Source: Meiothermus sp. (GTDB lineage: Bacteria > Deinococcota > Deinococci > Deinococcales > Thermaceae). From it: a stretch of DNA of 64,000 bases. The position numbers and the translations under genes are program-made. The notes beneath the pieces are model-generated. The model worked only from the letters and a program-made list of their open reading frames with translations, was not told the DNA's origin and ran no database searches. Shown here in pieces: positions 53,444 through 62,752 of this stretch (the stretch's first letter is position 1; each line of letters begins with the position of its first letter). The DNA is taken from contig BPIL01000011.1 of the NCBI GenBank assembly GCA_026004095.1, forward strand, positions 62,001 through 126,000. The letters run 5' to 3'.

Positions 53444-54473
53444 GGAGATGACCCCTGCCCAGCTTCTGGCCTTTCTGGACAGGCTGGTAGCCGAAAACCT
53501 CACCCTGAGCCTGATGATCTGGGGCCCGCCGGGCATCGGCAAGTCCAGCGTGGTGCGGCAGGTATCCCAGAAGCACGGCCTACCCGATCCCATCGACCTC
53601 CGCCTCTCCCAGCTAGCCCCCACCGACCTGCGCGGCCTGCCGGTGCCCGAGAACGGGGTGAGCCGCTGGTGGCCCCCGGAGTTCCTTCCCCGGGAGGAGG
53701 TGCACGGGCCCCGGGGCATCCTCTTCCTGGACGAGCTTAACATGGCCCCGCCCGCGGTGCAGGGCATCGCCCAGCAGCTCATCCTGGATCGGCAGGTGGG
53801 CACCTACCGCGTCCCTGCGGGGTGGTTCATCTGGGCCGCGGGCAACCGCAAGGAGGACGCGGCCAGCGTCTTTGCCATGCCCGCCCCCCTGGCCAACCGC
53901 TTCCTCCACCTCCACATCCGCCCGGATCTGGACGCCTTCACCCAGTACGCGGTGCGAAACGGCCTCCATGGGGATATCCTGGCCTTTCTCCGCTTCCGCC
54001 CGCAGCTCCTGCACCAGCTCCACCGGGAAGAGCCGGCCTGGCCCAGCCCCCGGAGCTGGGAGATGGCCAGCCGCCTGCACGCCAGGGGCCTGCCCATCGC
54101 CCCGGCGGTGGGCCCCGGGGCTGCGGCGGAGTTTGAGGCCTTCCTGCGGGTTTTGCAGCAGGTTCCCGACCTCGAGGCCATCCTCCAGGGGCAGAACCCC
54201 AGGCCCCCCAAGGAGCTTTCCGCCCGCTACGCAGCAGCGGTGGGCCTGGCCCAGCGGGTGGCGGAGGCAAGGCAGGTGGCCCGGGCCGGCGGATGGCTCA
54301 TCCGGCACAATTTTCCCGACGAGCTTCTGTACCTCTTTGCCTTTATCACCCTGGAACGCCTGGATCGTGGCGTATGGGCCGAGGCCATCCAGCAGAGCCC
54401 GGAATTAAACCAGTTCGGCCAGCGCTATTTCCAGTTTAGCGCTGAGAGCACAGGCTGGGGGAGCTTGTGGTAA
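53430..54473 (+). CDS. MoxR-family AAA ATPase
   Basis: A 347-residue AAA protein from MSRPEEMTPAQLLAFLDRLV, behind a GGAGGAAGC site. Walker A is LMIWGPPGIGKSSVV, Walker B FLDELNMAPPAVQ, and sensor 1 is FIWAAGNRKED. Domain layout matches MoxR/dynein-type AAA_5 proteins, which partner with a VWA protein to remodel targets or insert metals. The partner gene overlaps its 3' end by 7 bp. The C-terminal lid region (ELLYLFAFITLERLDRGVWA) is complete. Confidence 0.92.
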   Translation: MSRPEEMTPAQLLAFLDRLVAENLTLSLMIWGPPGIGKSSVVRQVSQKHGLPDPIDLRLSQLAPTDLRGLPVPENGVSRWWPPEFLPREEVHGPRGILFLDELNMAPPAVQGIAQQLILDRQVGTYRVPAGWFIWAAGNRKEDAASVFAMPAPLANRFLHLHIRPDLDAFTQYAVRNGLHGDILAFLRFRPQLLHQLHREEPAWPSPRSWEMASRLHARGLPIAPAVGPGAAAEFEAFLRVLQQVPDLEAILQGQNPRPPKELSARYAAAVGLAQRVAEARQVARAGGWLIRHNFPDELLYLFAFITLERLDRGVWAEAIQQSPELNQFGQRYFQFSAESTGWGSLW

Positions 54474-55864
54474 GGGAGCGCCTCCGCCGCCTGCGCCTGC
54501 GCCTTCTGGCCGACCACCCCTTCTTCGGCACCCTCCTCCTGCACGCCCCCTTGCGGGAAACCTTCGAGATACCCACCATGGCCACCGATGGCTACGCCAT
54601 TTACTACAACCCCGCCTTCGCCGAGGCCCTCACCGACGACGAGGTGCTGGGGGTTCTGCTGCACGAGGTGCTCCACGCGGCCTACGGCCACCTGCCCCGC
54701 CGGGGCTCGCGCGACCCCCTGCGCTGGAACGTGGCGGCGGACATCGTGGTGAACGGCATTGTGGAGCGGGAGGGGGTGGGCTGCCTGCCCCAGGGGGCCC
54801 TGCGGGATCCGGCCCTGCAGGATCTGCCGGTGGAGGAGGTCTACGCGCTCCTCCCCGAGCCCACTCCCCTACCCCAGCCCGATCTGCTGGGGGAGGCCCC
54901 CTCCCAGTACGAGCCCCTGGACGAGCCGGGCGGCGCTGAAAAGGGCCAGGGCGGGGATCGGGGGGAAGGCAGCGAGGCCGGTGCAGGAGGAAGCAACCCT
55001 GCCCAGGAGGAAGGAGGAGGGCAGGCCGGAGAAGGTAAAGGGGCCTCTCAGAAACACAGCGGCCAAGGGGGCGTGAGCGACACCGGAGGAGTCAACCCCG
55101 CCCAGGAGAAAGGGGGCGGTAAGGGCAAAGGAGCCCCTCAGGAGGGCAGCGGTCAAGGGGATGGGAATGCTCCCGGTGGGCACCTCGAGGCCGGTTCCGG
55201 GAAAGCCCTGGCCCCCAGCAACCTCCGGGACTACTGGCGCCGGGCCCTGCGGGAGGCCCAGGTGGCGGTGGAGACGGTCTACGGGAGCCGATCCCAGGGC
55301 CGGGGGGCTTTGGGGGCCTCGAGGGAGTACCGGGAGGCGGTGGAGGGGCGGCTGGACTGGCGCAGCCTCCTCTGGCGCTTCCTCACCCCCACCCCCACCG
55401 ACTTTGGGGGTCTGGATCGGCGCTTCGTGCACCAGCGGCTCTACCTCGAGGCCCTGGAGGAGTGGAACGTGCGGGTGCACATTGCGGTGGACACCTCGGG
55501 CTCCATCGGGAACGAGGCGCTCAGCCGCTTCCTGGGGGAGATCCGGGCCATCCTGCGGGCCTACCCCAGAACCCAGGCCCAGCTCTACTACGCCGACGCC
55601 CAGCTCTACGGCCCCCACCCCCTGGAGCTCGAGGGCCCCTGGCCCAGACCCCAGGGGGGCGGCGGCACCGATTTCCGCCCCTTCTTCCGCCACCTGGAGG
55701 CCCAGGGCGATCCCCTGGGGGAGATCCTGGCCGTCTACCTCACCGACGGATACGGGGACTTCCCCGAGACACCGCCCCGCTTCCCGGTTCTCTGGGTGGT
55801 GGCCCCGGGGGGTCTTCCGGACGAGAAATTTCCCTTTGGGGAGGTGGCCCGGCTATGGGATTAG
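54467..55864 (+). CDS. VWA protein with metallopeptidase-like domain (DUF2201 type)
   Basis: 465 residues. The N-terminal domain has a zinc-type motif VLLHEVLHAAYGH and DIVVNGIVEREG. A low-complexity linker rich in Gly, Glu, Gln and Ser (about residues 145-245) contains several related repeats (NPAQEE/NPAQEKGGG). The C-terminal VWA domain carries the MIDAS motif HIAVDTSGSIGNEAL and later YLTDGYGDFP. GTG start overlaps the MoxR stop. It would be the effector partner of the MoxR ATPase. Nearly GC-saturated codon use. Confidence 0.88.
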   Translation: MVRERLRRLRLRLLADHPFFGTLLLHAPLRETFEIPTMATDGYAIYYNPAFAEALTDDEVLGVLLHEVLHAAYGHLPRRGSRDPLRWNVAADIVVNGIVEREGVGCLPQGALRDPALQDLPVEEVYALLPEPTPLPQPDLLGEAPSQYEPLDEPGGAEKGQGGDRGEGSEAGAGGSNPAQEEGGGQAGEGKGASQKHSGQGGVSDTGGVNPAQEKGGGKGKGAPQEGSGQGDGNAPGGHLEAGSGKALAPSNLRDYWRRALREAQVAVETVYGSRSQGRGALGASREYREAVEGRLDWRSLLWRFLTPTPTDFGGLDRRFVHQRLYLEALEEWNVRVHIAVDTSGSIGNEALSRFLGEIRAILRAYPRTQAQLYYADAQLYGPHPLELEGPWPRPQGGGGTDFRPFFRHLEAQGDPLGEILAVYLTDGYGDFPETPPRFPVLWVVAPGGLPDEKFPFGEVARLWD

Positions 55865-58083
55865 CGCGCACCCTCTACCTGACCCCCCGCCCCCCGGCCC
55901 CGCGGGGGGAGTTGCGGGTGCTGGCGCCCAACCCCCGGGCGGCCCGCCGCCTGGAGGTGCCCTTCCGCTCCCTGGAGGCGGAGGCCGGGGCGGGGCTTTT
56001 GCTGGTGCAGGGGCCCATGCGCTTCATGCGCCTGGCCCAGGCGGTGGGCCCGGAGGAAGCAGCCCGGCTGCTCCCGGCCCTGCGCCTTCTACTCCGGGCG
56101 GGGGCCGGGCCCGAGCACCTGGAGCCGGGCCCCTTGCGAAACGCCCTCGAGCGCTACCTGGAGGGTCTGCGGCAGGAGGGGCTGTACGACCCCGCCGAGG
56201 TGTTCCACCGCGCCCGCCCCCAACCCCGGCCCGTGCAGGTGCTGGGCTACCCCTACCTGGGCGCCGGCGAGCTGTCCTTCCTGGCCCGCCTGGCCGCCCC
56301 GGGCAGCGAGGTCTGGCTGCCTTACGGGGATGACCCCCTGTTCCACCCCAACGCGGAGGCCGCGGCCTTCCTCGAGGCCCAGGGCTTCCAGGTGGTGCGG
56401 GAACCGGGCCCCTGGGACTGGAGGGCCTGGGTACGGGCCCGGCCCGCCGCCTCTGTCCACCCCGACCCCGAGGCTGAGGTTCGCTACGCCCTGAAACAGG
56501 CCCGGGCCCACCTGGAGGCCGGGGTACCCCCCCGCCGCATCGCCCTCTCGGCCCGCGAGGAGAGGGTCTACCTGCCCCTCCTCCTGGCCGTGGCCCGGGA
56601 GTACGACCTCCCCCTGGCCCTCTTCCAGCGCCTTTCCCTCGAGCGAACCCTGGTGGGGCGGGCCCTCGACCTCCTGCTGGCCGCCTGGATCGCTGGCTGG
56701 CGGGGGGGCGCCCTGCGGGCCTTGCAGCGCCACCCCCAGGCCCCAGAGCTGGAGGCTTTCCAGGCCCTGCCCGCGGAGGCCCCGGGGCTGGCCTACGCCC
56801 AGGCCCTCTGGGACTGGGTGGAAACCCTGCCCACCCCCAACCTCCGGGAGCGGGCGGCCAAGGAACGGATCCGCAAGCTCCTCGGCCTCTACCAGGGGGA
56901 GGTGCGGGAGGGGCCGGCCCTGGCCGACGAGCTTCGCAACCTCCTCCGGCAGGACTCGGTGCCGTACTGGCCGGGCCGGGGCCTGGAGTTCCACAGCCCC
57001 CTGGCCCTCTTCGGGGGCGCGGTGGATCACCTTTTTGTCCTGGGGGCAGCGGAGGGCCTCTGGCCCCAGCCGGTGGCGGACGACCCGGTTCTGCCCTTCC
57101 ACCTGCGCCGCCGCCTCAGGGAGGCCCACGGCCTGCCCCTGGAGGGCCCGGTGGAGGCCGCCCAGCGGGAACGCCTCTCCGCCCTGGCCCTCCTGCTCAC
57201 CGCGCAAAAGTCCCTCCACCTCTCCTTCCCCTTGCGCGTGGGGCGGGAGCCCCTGGGCCCCAGCCCTTTGCTGGAGGAACTGGGCCTCGAGGCCCAGCCG
57301 CCCGAACACCTCCCCCCCGCCAGCCCCATCGAGGCGCGGTGGGCCCGGCTCTCCCCGTCAGACCCGGTGGCGCGAAAAGCCCGGGAGGCCCTGCGGGTGG
57401 AGTTCCACCGCCTCTACGGCCGGATACCCAGCCACGAGGGGGAGGTGGGTGTCTTCCCTCGAGGCCCCATCCCCCTGGAAGCCCTTTCCGATCTCAGGCG
57501 CTGCCCCTTCCGCTTCTGGCTGCGGGGCGTGCTGCGCCCTCGCCGGGCCCCCGACCCCCGGGCCGAGGCCCTGCGGGGGCTTTTGCGGGAGGCGCACCTC
57601 CACCCCGACCCCAAGGAAGCGGCCCTGGAACGCCTGCCCCAGCTTCCCCTGGCCCGGGGCCACCGGGAGGCCCTGCGGGCACGCCTGGAATCGGAGGCCA
57701 TCCTGCCGCAGGAAAGCCAGCTTCTCCTGGTGGACACCCCCTTCACCGCCACCTGGGAGGGCATCCCGCTGGAGGGCCGGCTGGATCACGTGGAGCGCCG
57801 CTCAGAGACGCTCTGGGTGCTGGTCTACGTGGGCCGGGAGGGGCCCGACCCTGTCCTGGAGCCCGTTTACAGGGACATCCTGCCCGAGGTGGTGGGCGAG
57901 TGGGCCCAGGTGGAGTTCGTGCACCTCTACGGGGAGCCTCGAGAAGACCAGGGCCCTGGGGTCAACCTCAGTAGCTTCTTCCAGACCGCCTTCCCCCCCG
58001 ACTGGCGCCAGCAGGCTTGCTGGGGCTGCAGCTACAAGGCCCTGTGCCGCCACGGTGCCCACTTTGCACGCAAGGAGGCTTAG
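55855..58083 (+). CDS. AddB/RecB-like PD-(D/E)XK superfamily protein, catalytic residues replaced
   Basis: 742 residues from the ATG that overlaps the VWA gene. The middle has a UvrD-like inactivated helicase fold (LGYPYLGAGELSFLARLAAP, FHSPLALFGGAVDHLFVLGA with AEGLWPQPVADDPVLP). The C-terminal part has the FeS cysteines LRRCPFRFW and ACWGCSYKALC as in AddB and Cas4. The nuclease block GRLDHVERRSETLWVLVYVG keeps the first Asp but the D-Y-K-T-G step reads V-Y-V-G-R, so DNA cleavage is unlikely. No AddA partner follows. It may be a structural or DNA-end-binding protein for the MoxR-VWA pair. Confidence 0.8.
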   Translation: MGLARTLYLTPRPPAPRGELRVLAPNPRAARRLEVPFRSLEAEAGAGLLLVQGPMRFMRLAQAVGPEEAARLLPALRLLLRAGAGPEHLEPGPLRNALERYLEGLRQEGLYDPAEVFHRARPQPRPVQVLGYPYLGAGELSFLARLAAPGSEVWLPYGDDPLFHPNAEAAAFLEAQGFQVVREPGPWDWRAWVRARPAASVHPDPEAEVRYALKQARAHLEAGVPPRRIALSAREERVYLPLLLAVAREYDLPLALFQRLSLERTLVGRALDLLLAAWIAGWRGGALRALQRHPQAPELEAFQALPAEAPGLAYAQALWDWVETLPTPNLRERAAKERIRKLLGLYQGEVREGPALADELRNLLRQDSVPYWPGRGLEFHSPLALFGGAVDHLFVLGAAEGLWPQPVADDPVLPFHLRRRLREAHGLPLEGPVEAAQRERLSALALLLTAQKSLHLSFPLRVGREPLGPSPLLEELGLEAQPPEHLPPASPIEARWARLSPSDPVARKAREALRVEFHRLYGRIPSHEGEVGVFPRGPIPLEALSDLRRCPFRFWLRGVLRPRRAPDPRAEALRGLLREAHLHPDPKEAALERLPQLPLARGHREALRARLESEAILPQESQLLLVDTPFTATWEGIPLEGRLDHVERRSETLWVLVYVGREGPDPVLEPVYRDILPEVVGEWAQVEFVHLYGEPREDQGPGVNLSSFFQTAFPPDWRQQACWGCSYKALCRHGAHFARKEA

Positions 58084-58106
58084 ATACCCCGGGGCCTCTC
58101 CGCTTC

Positions 58107-58712
58107 CTAAACTTCCAGGTAAGCAGGGAGCCCATGAAGAACAACGCTGCAAACGCTTCTGACCGTGATGGGGGGCTCCGCAGGTCGACGGGCGGCTAGA
58201 AACATGCCTTTATCGGGAATCTCACAGATGGGCGGCGGCTGCTGGTACAGGCAGCCCATGATGGCGGCCTCGAGGCGCTCGAGGAGCCGGGGCCCATCCC
58301 CCACATCGCCCACGAAGATGCGAAAACCGGCCAGTTGCCGGTGCACGGCCTCGAGAATCTCCTGCTTCCGTGCCTCAAACTCTTCCCGATGCGCCCGTGC
58401 GTACCCCCAGCCGTGCCACACCTCCTGGCGTCGCCCCTGCTGGGCCGCATCAACGTCCAACACGTTGTAATCACCGTTCAGGTACTTGCGGGTGTGCTCC
58501 CTGAAGCGGGCCGGAGCGGGCCGGCGGGTGATCCCGGCCAGGTAGATCAGGTAGCCCCCCCGGTGCTCGAAGGTTTGCAGATAAATCCCGGGCTTTGGGG
58601 GAATGGGGGGCAACCCAACCGTCTGCTCGAACCCAGGCCAGGCAAAAGGCCCCTCCCAGCGAAGAGTGATCGTTTGGTTGTCTTTTTCGGCGCGGTCAGG
58701 CAAAACCCCCAT
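58107..58712 (-). CDS. GIY-YIG-like protein
   Basis: A 201-residue protein from the ATG at 58712 (MGVLPDRAEKDNQTITLRWE). The segment KPGIYLQTFEHRGGYLIYLA followed by GITRRPAPARFREH matches the GIY-YIG nuclease fold: the first G-I-Y, a Y-I-Y in place of Y-V-G, the downstream Arg and His. The Glu expected later lies in EEFEARKQEILEAVH. It may be a nuclease or a binding protein. It converges with the AddB-like gene and is divergent from the Roadblock gene. Confidence 0.65.
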   Translation of the reverse strand: MGVLPDRAEKDNQTITLRWEGPFAWPGFEQTVGLPPIPPKPGIYLQTFEHRGGYLIYLAGITRRPAPARFREHTRKYLNGDYNVLDVDAAQQGRRQEVWHGWGYARAHREEFEARKQEILEAVHRQLAGFRIFVGDVGDGPRLLERLEAAIMGCLYQQPPPICEIPDKGMFLAARRPAEPPITVRSVCSVVLHGLPAYLEV

Positions 58713-58937
58713 AGCTCCAGGATACGGAAAGGGAAATAGCCTGGAACAGTTCAACTGTGCACACGCCCCACCACCTACCCCCACAGGGCTCTGCCAACCT
58801 TCAGGCGTCCAGCGTTTGCAGGGTCTTACCCGAAACCCTTGCATACGTTTCTGCAGCGGCCCCGCCTTTGTCGTGCCTGTGACAAATAAACCAGGGTGCA
58901 GCGGGTAGCCGACTAAACTTTGGGCAGGAGGGCATGT

Positions 58938-59300
58938 ATGGCTAGCAACGTAAAAGAATGCCTGGAGGAATTGTTGGGGCTCGAGGGCGCCCTGGGGGCG
59001 GCCCTGGTGGACTTTAAGAGCGGGATGGCCCTGGGCATGGCCGGCGGGGGGGTCAACCTGGAATTCGCCGCCGCAGGCAACACCGAGGTTGTCCGGGCCA
59101 AACTCAAAACCATGCAGGGCCTGGGCCTACAGGATCGCATCGAGGACATCCTGATTACCCTTGGCAAGCAGTACCACCTCATCCGGCTGGGCCAGAAACA
59201 CAACAACCTCTTCTTCTACTATGTGCTCGACCGGGGGCGGGCCAACCTGGCCCTGGCCCGCCTCAAACTCGCCGAGGTGGAGGGCAAGCTCACCTTGTGA
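58938..59300 (+). CDS. Roadblock/LC7-domain protein
   Basis: A 120-residue protein from MASNVKECLEELLGLEGALG; a GGAGGG site precedes this ATG. The sequence (ALVDFKSGMALGMAGGGVNL, YHLIRLGQKHNNLFFYYVLD) fits the Roadblock/LC7 fold, used in MglB-type regulators of small GTPases and in signalling scaffolds. The response regulator gene begins inside its stop (GTGA). The response regulator has a similar fold at its C-terminus, so both may form a heterodimer. Confidence 0.85.
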   Translation: MASNVKECLEELLGLEGALGAALVDFKSGMALGMAGGGVNLEFAAAGNTEVVRAKLKTMQGLGLQDRIEDILITLGKQYHLIRLGQKHNNLFFYYVLDRGRANLALARLKLAEVEGKLTL

Positions 59301-60292
59301 AACGGGTGCTCATCGTTGACGATGAGCCGCTGTTCCTCCGCAGCCTGGCGGAGGGACTCCAGCCGTATTGCGAGGAATTCCAGGTGCTCACCGCCGCGGA
59401 GGGCTCGCAGGCGGTACGCATCCTGGAAAAGGAAAATGTGGATCTCCTGATCAGCGACCTGCGAATGCCGGGCACCGATGGACTCGCGCTTGTTGCTTAC
59501 GCAGCAAGCGCGTTTCCGAGTATGCCAATTGTGGTGATGACGGCCTACGGCAGCGAGGCGATGGGGCGCTCTTTGCAGGGTCTTGTCCACACCTACCTCG
59601 AGAAGCCCTTTCGGCTGCCACAGCTTCTAGAGACCATTCGTCGGGCGCTGTCCGCAGGGGAAATGAGCGGGGCCTATGCCCCCACCCTATCGAGGGTCTT
59701 ACAGCTCATCGAGCTGGAGCGCAAAGTCTGTGATGTCTGGGTGACGGCTGAAGGAAAAATGGGCGTACTGCACTGTTTTGCGGGGGCTCTGATCGGGGCT
59801 GCCACAGGAGCGTTGCGGGGAGAAGCGGCAGCCCTGGAAATCTTATCCTGGCAGGATGTGCACATTGAGGTGCGCCCGGCGCAACCGGGCGTTTCGGGCA
59901 AGCCCATCCCGATTAGCAAGCTGCTCTCTGAGGCCGCCCGGCATAAGGAGAAAGCCCAGAGCCCAGAGTTTCCGCTGGAGGCGAGTTTGCAAATCGAGGG
60001 GGTACAGGCCGCATGCCTGCTGACGCTCAAGGGCGAGCTGCTGGCCGGAAGGGGCACTTCCACCGAGATTGTGGCGGGTTTTGGCCCTTCCCTGGCCCTG
60101 GCCTGCCAGATGGCCCAGCGGCTTTCCGGAACTGGGGTGGAGGAGCTGACGCTGTGCAGTTCGGGGTGGGCCCTGCTGGTGCGTCCGCTCAGGACGCCCC
60201 CGGCCCTGCTTGGCCTGCTGCTGGATGGGCCGGAGCGGCTGGCCCTGGCCCGCCTTCAGCTTGGGGGTATCCTCCGGCCCCTTCAAGGGTAA
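59297..60292 (+). CDS. Response regulator with DUF4388 and Roadblock-like output
   Basis: 331 residues from a GTG start. Receiver domain 1-120: acidic Asp8/Asp9, phospho-acceptor Asp54 (LLISDLRMPGTDG), Thr in VVMTAYG, Lys in LEKPFR. Residues 130-230 look like DUF4388 (GKMGVLHCFAGALIGAATGA). The C-terminal ~100 residues (LKGELLAGRGTSTEIVAGFG) look Roadblock-like. No DNA-binding domain, so output is by protein interaction. Its last 104 bp overlap the end of the LOV kinase gene on the other strand, making it the natural partner. Confidence 0.85.
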   Translation: MKRVLIVDDEPLFLRSLAEGLQPYCEEFQVLTAAEGSQAVRILEKENVDLLISDLRMPGTDGLALVAYAASAFPSMPIVVMTAYGSEAMGRSLQGLVHTYLEKPFRLPQLLETIRRALSAGEMSGAYAPTLSRVLQLIELERKVCDVWVTAEGKMGVLHCFAGALIGAATGALRGEAAALEILSWQDVHIEVRPAQPGVSGKPIPISKLLSEAARHKEKAQSPEFPLEASLQIEGVQAACLLTLKGELLAGRGTSTEIVAGFGPSLALACQMAQRLSGTGVEELTLCSSGWALLVRPLRTPPALLGLLLDGPERLALARLQLGGILRPLQG

Positions 60293-62009
60293 GGGTTACT
60301 TCGGTGCCCCGGCCCCGCGCGCTTTTTATTGTGATGGTGCCGCGCATCCCTGCCATCAGCCGTTGAGAGATGACCAGCCCCAGCCCGCTTCCTTGCGGCT
60401 TGGTGGTGTAGAAGGGGCGGAACAGCCGGGCCACCTCCTCCGGTTCCATCCCCCGGCCCGTGTCCGCTACCACCAAATCCACCGTTCGCGTCCGGCGTTC
60501 CAGGCGCAGGGCGATCTCGCGCAGGGGCTGTCCTTCCAGAGCGTCCGCGGCGTTGGATAGCAGATTGAGCAGCACCTGGTGCAGGGCCCGGGGATCCGCC
60601 AGCGCCACCACCTCTTCCGGGGGGTGGGCAAGAGACAGGCTGATACCCCGGCGCTCGAAATCTTCCTGTACCAACCTCAAAAACTGCTCTAGAAAAGCAC
60701 CCAGCTCGAGCGGCACCGGCTCGAGCCCTTCCAGGCTAAAAGTCTTAAGGGTGCGCAGCAGATAACCCGCCCGATCCAGCTCGGTCAGGGCCCGTTCCAC
60801 ACACTCCAGCACCTGCTCCAGGGGCCATCGAACGATATTTTCCCGCAACGCACTGAGCGCCATCATGGCCGAGCCGAGGGGGTTTGCCAGCTCGTGGCGC
60901 AGACCGGCGAACACATAGCCGATCTGCTCGGTCATATTGATCGCCTCGGCGATAGCCTCGAGGCGGCGCCGCTCAGTGACATCCCGCTGGATGTGAACCA
61001 GCCGGGCTGTGCGGCCGTTGAGATCCCGCACCGGTGAGATTGTGGCCTCCTCCCAGTACACCTCACCGTTGCAGCGGCGGGCCTGGTAGCTGCCGCGCCA
61101 TACCTGTCCGGCCTCCACGCTCTGGCGCACCCCGGCCACCACTTCCGGCGGGACGGCCAGCAGCGTAAACAAATCCCTGCCCAGCGCCTCTTCCTCTTGC
61201 CAGCCCGTCTTAGCCTGGAACGCACGGTTGAGGCTTTCGATACGCCCCCATATATCGGTGACCACCACCGCCTCCGGGGCCTGCTGTACTGCTGTCAGGA
61301 GCCACTCCATCTGGGATGAGGTCTCCTTCTGGGCGGTGATATCCCGTATCACATGCACCCATTCGTGCGGTCGGCCCGGGATCGGGTAATTGACCACCGC
61401 GTAGCTGCTGTTTCCCAGGTGAAACTCCCCCCCGGCTCCGCGAAAGAGTTCCTCCTTCTGCCCCAGCAGGCCCGCCAGGGGCTGGCCTATCAGGGCGTGG
61501 AAGCCCAGGCCGAAAAACTCGGCGGCCGCCAGGTTGCACCGCCGTACGCGCCCGGCCTCATCGGTCATGAATACCATCTCGGGGAGCGTGTCCACCGTGC
61601 TCCGCCACTCTTCCAGGGCCTGCTCCAGCAGACGAACGCTTTCCACTTTCGCGCTTACATCGGACTGGATGCCCACGAAGTGCGTTAAACGCCCTTCTGC
61701 GTCCCGCACCGGCGCAATGCGCAGATCGTTCCAGAAAGGCTGCCCATCCTTGCGGTAATTGAGCAGCAGAACGTGCGCTGGGCGCCCCTCCTGAATGGCC
61801 CGGCGCAAGCGCGCAACGGTCTCGGGGTTGGTTGCAGGCCCCTGTAGAAACCGGCAGTTGCGCCCCAGCACCTCCCCGGGGGGGTAGCCGGTGAGTTGCA
61901 CAAAACCCGGGTTGCAATAGACGATTGGAAGATCGGGGTGCTGGGCATCCACTATGACCACCCCAGCGGAAAGCGTTTCTACCGCTACGCGAAAGATCTC
62001 GTCCCTCAC
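60189..62009 (-). CDS. LOV-PAS-PAS histidine kinase
   Basis: 606 residues from a GTG overlapping the GGDEF gene stop (GTGA). Residues 1-120 form a LOV domain: GRNCRFLQGPATNPETV holds the adduct-forming Cys52, and the closing FWNDLRIAPVRDAEG and VGIQSDVS are LOV-like, so blue light sensing through flavin is predicted. Two PAS domains follow (about 130-230 and 232-350). The kinase has His372 (GLRHELANPLGS), N-box NLLSNAADAL, DTGRGM and KPQGSGLGLVIS. No membrane span. C-terminal 25 residues are Pro/Gly/Ala-rich and come from antisense overlap with the response regulator gene. Confidence 0.9.
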   Translation of the reverse strand: MRDEIFRVAVETLSAGVVIVDAQHPDLPIVYCNPGFVQLTGYPPGEVLGRNCRFLQGPATNPETVARLRRAIQEGRPAHVLLLNYRKDGQPFWNDLRIAPVRDAEGRLTHFVGIQSDVSAKVESVRLLEQALEEWRSTVDTLPEMVFMTDEAGRVRRCNLAAAEFFGLGFHALIGQPLAGLLGQKEELFRGAGGEFHLGNSSYAVVNYPIPGRPHEWVHVIRDITAQKETSSQMEWLLTAVQQAPEAVVVTDIWGRIESLNRAFQAKTGWQEEEALGRDLFTLLAVPPEVVAGVRQSVEAGQVWRGSYQARRCNGEVYWEEATISPVRDLNGRTARLVHIQRDVTERRRLEAIAEAINMTEQIGYVFAGLRHELANPLGSAMMALSALRENIVRWPLEQVLECVERALTELDRAGYLLRTLKTFSLEGLEPVPLELGAFLEQFLRLVQEDFERRGISLSLAHPPEEVVALADPRALHQVLLNLLSNAADALEGQPLREIALRLERRTRTVDLVVADTGRGMEPEEVARLFRPFYTTKPQGSGLGLVISQRLMAGMRGTITIKSARGRGTEVTLTLEGAGGYPQAEGGPGPAAPAHPAAGQAGPGAS

Positions 62010-62752
62010 CGACCCCTCCCCCGGGAGCGCTTCTGCTGGTACATCCGCGCATCGGCCAGCGCCAGCAGGGCCTCGCCCTGCGCTTCTTCGGCCCAGGCCA
62101 CCCCACAGCTCACGTTGAAGCCCGCCAGGGCGCGGTGGAGCTGTGGGATATCCTCCCGGCTCAGCACCACCACGAACTCGTCCCCCGCCAGGCGGTAGGC
62201 CTCGAGGTTGTGGCGGCGCAGGGAATCGGCCAGCCCCCGCAGCAGGCGATCCCCTGCCAGGTGGCCCTGGGTGTCGTTGACCTGTTTGAGCCCGTCCAGA
62301 TCCAGCAAAGCCAGCCCCCATCCTTCGCCCAGGCCCTCGCGCAGCCGCCGCTCGAGGGAGCGGCGGTTGCCCAGCCCGGTGAGCCAGTCGATGCGGGCCT
62401 GGCGCTCAAGCTCCTCACGGTAACCCGCCCCCTCGAGGGCCGCGAGCAGGTAGTCCACAAAAAGCGCCGCCAGGCGCAGCTCGGTGGGGTCGTCTATCCT
62501 TGGGTGCACCAGGTGCAGATACAGCGGCTCGGGTGGGCCGGGGAAGTAGGCCCCATAGCCCCCCGGCACCCGGCCCCGCAATGGAAGGCCCACCGCCGCC
62601 TCGGGGCGTACCCGCTCCAGCCTCGCACCGTCAAAAATCCACTCCGCCGCATCCCTGGCCCGCTCCAGAACCCCGGCAAAATCCAGACGGCTGTAACCCA
62701 CCACGGCCTCGTGCAGCAGCAGCAGGCGCAGCAGAAGGGACTCGAGGTTCAC
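62006..62752 (-). CDS. GGDEF-domain diguanylate cyclase
   Basis: 248 residues. The C-terminal 125 residues form a GGDEF domain with DWLTGLGNRRSLERRL, LDLDGLKQVNDTQGHLAGDR and the signature as AGDEF in YRLAGDEFVVVL, a variant often still active. The N-terminal ~120 residues are a helical sensor-like domain without recognisable motif; no membrane spans. It overlaps the LOV kinase gene (GTGA) and the AhpD-like gene (4 bp), so the three are co-translated; this ties light or redox sensing to cyclic di-GMP. Confidence 0.88.
   Translation of the reverse strand: MNLESLLLRLLLLHEAVVGYSRLDFAGVLERARDAAEWIFDGARLERVRPEAAVGLPLRGRVPGGYGAYFPGPPEPLYLHLVHPRIDDPTELRLAALFVDYLLAALEGAGYREELERQARIDWLTGLGNRRSLERRLREGLGEGWGLALLDLDGLKQVNDTQGHLAGDRLLRGLADSLRRHNLEAYRLAGDEFVVVLSREDIPQLHRALAGFNVSCGVAWAEEAQGEALLALADARMYQQKRSRGRGR

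Noticed and set aside
55161-56333. A 390-codon plus-strand frame inside the VWA gene.
   Set aside because: Pro/Ser/Arg-rich shadow frame of very high-GC sequence; the VWA and AddB-like frames explain the region.
62010-62321. Extension of the LOV kinase upstream of 62009.
   Set aside because: It is Gly/Pro/Ala/Arg-rich antisense-like sequence inside the GGDEF gene; the GTGA overlap marks the start.
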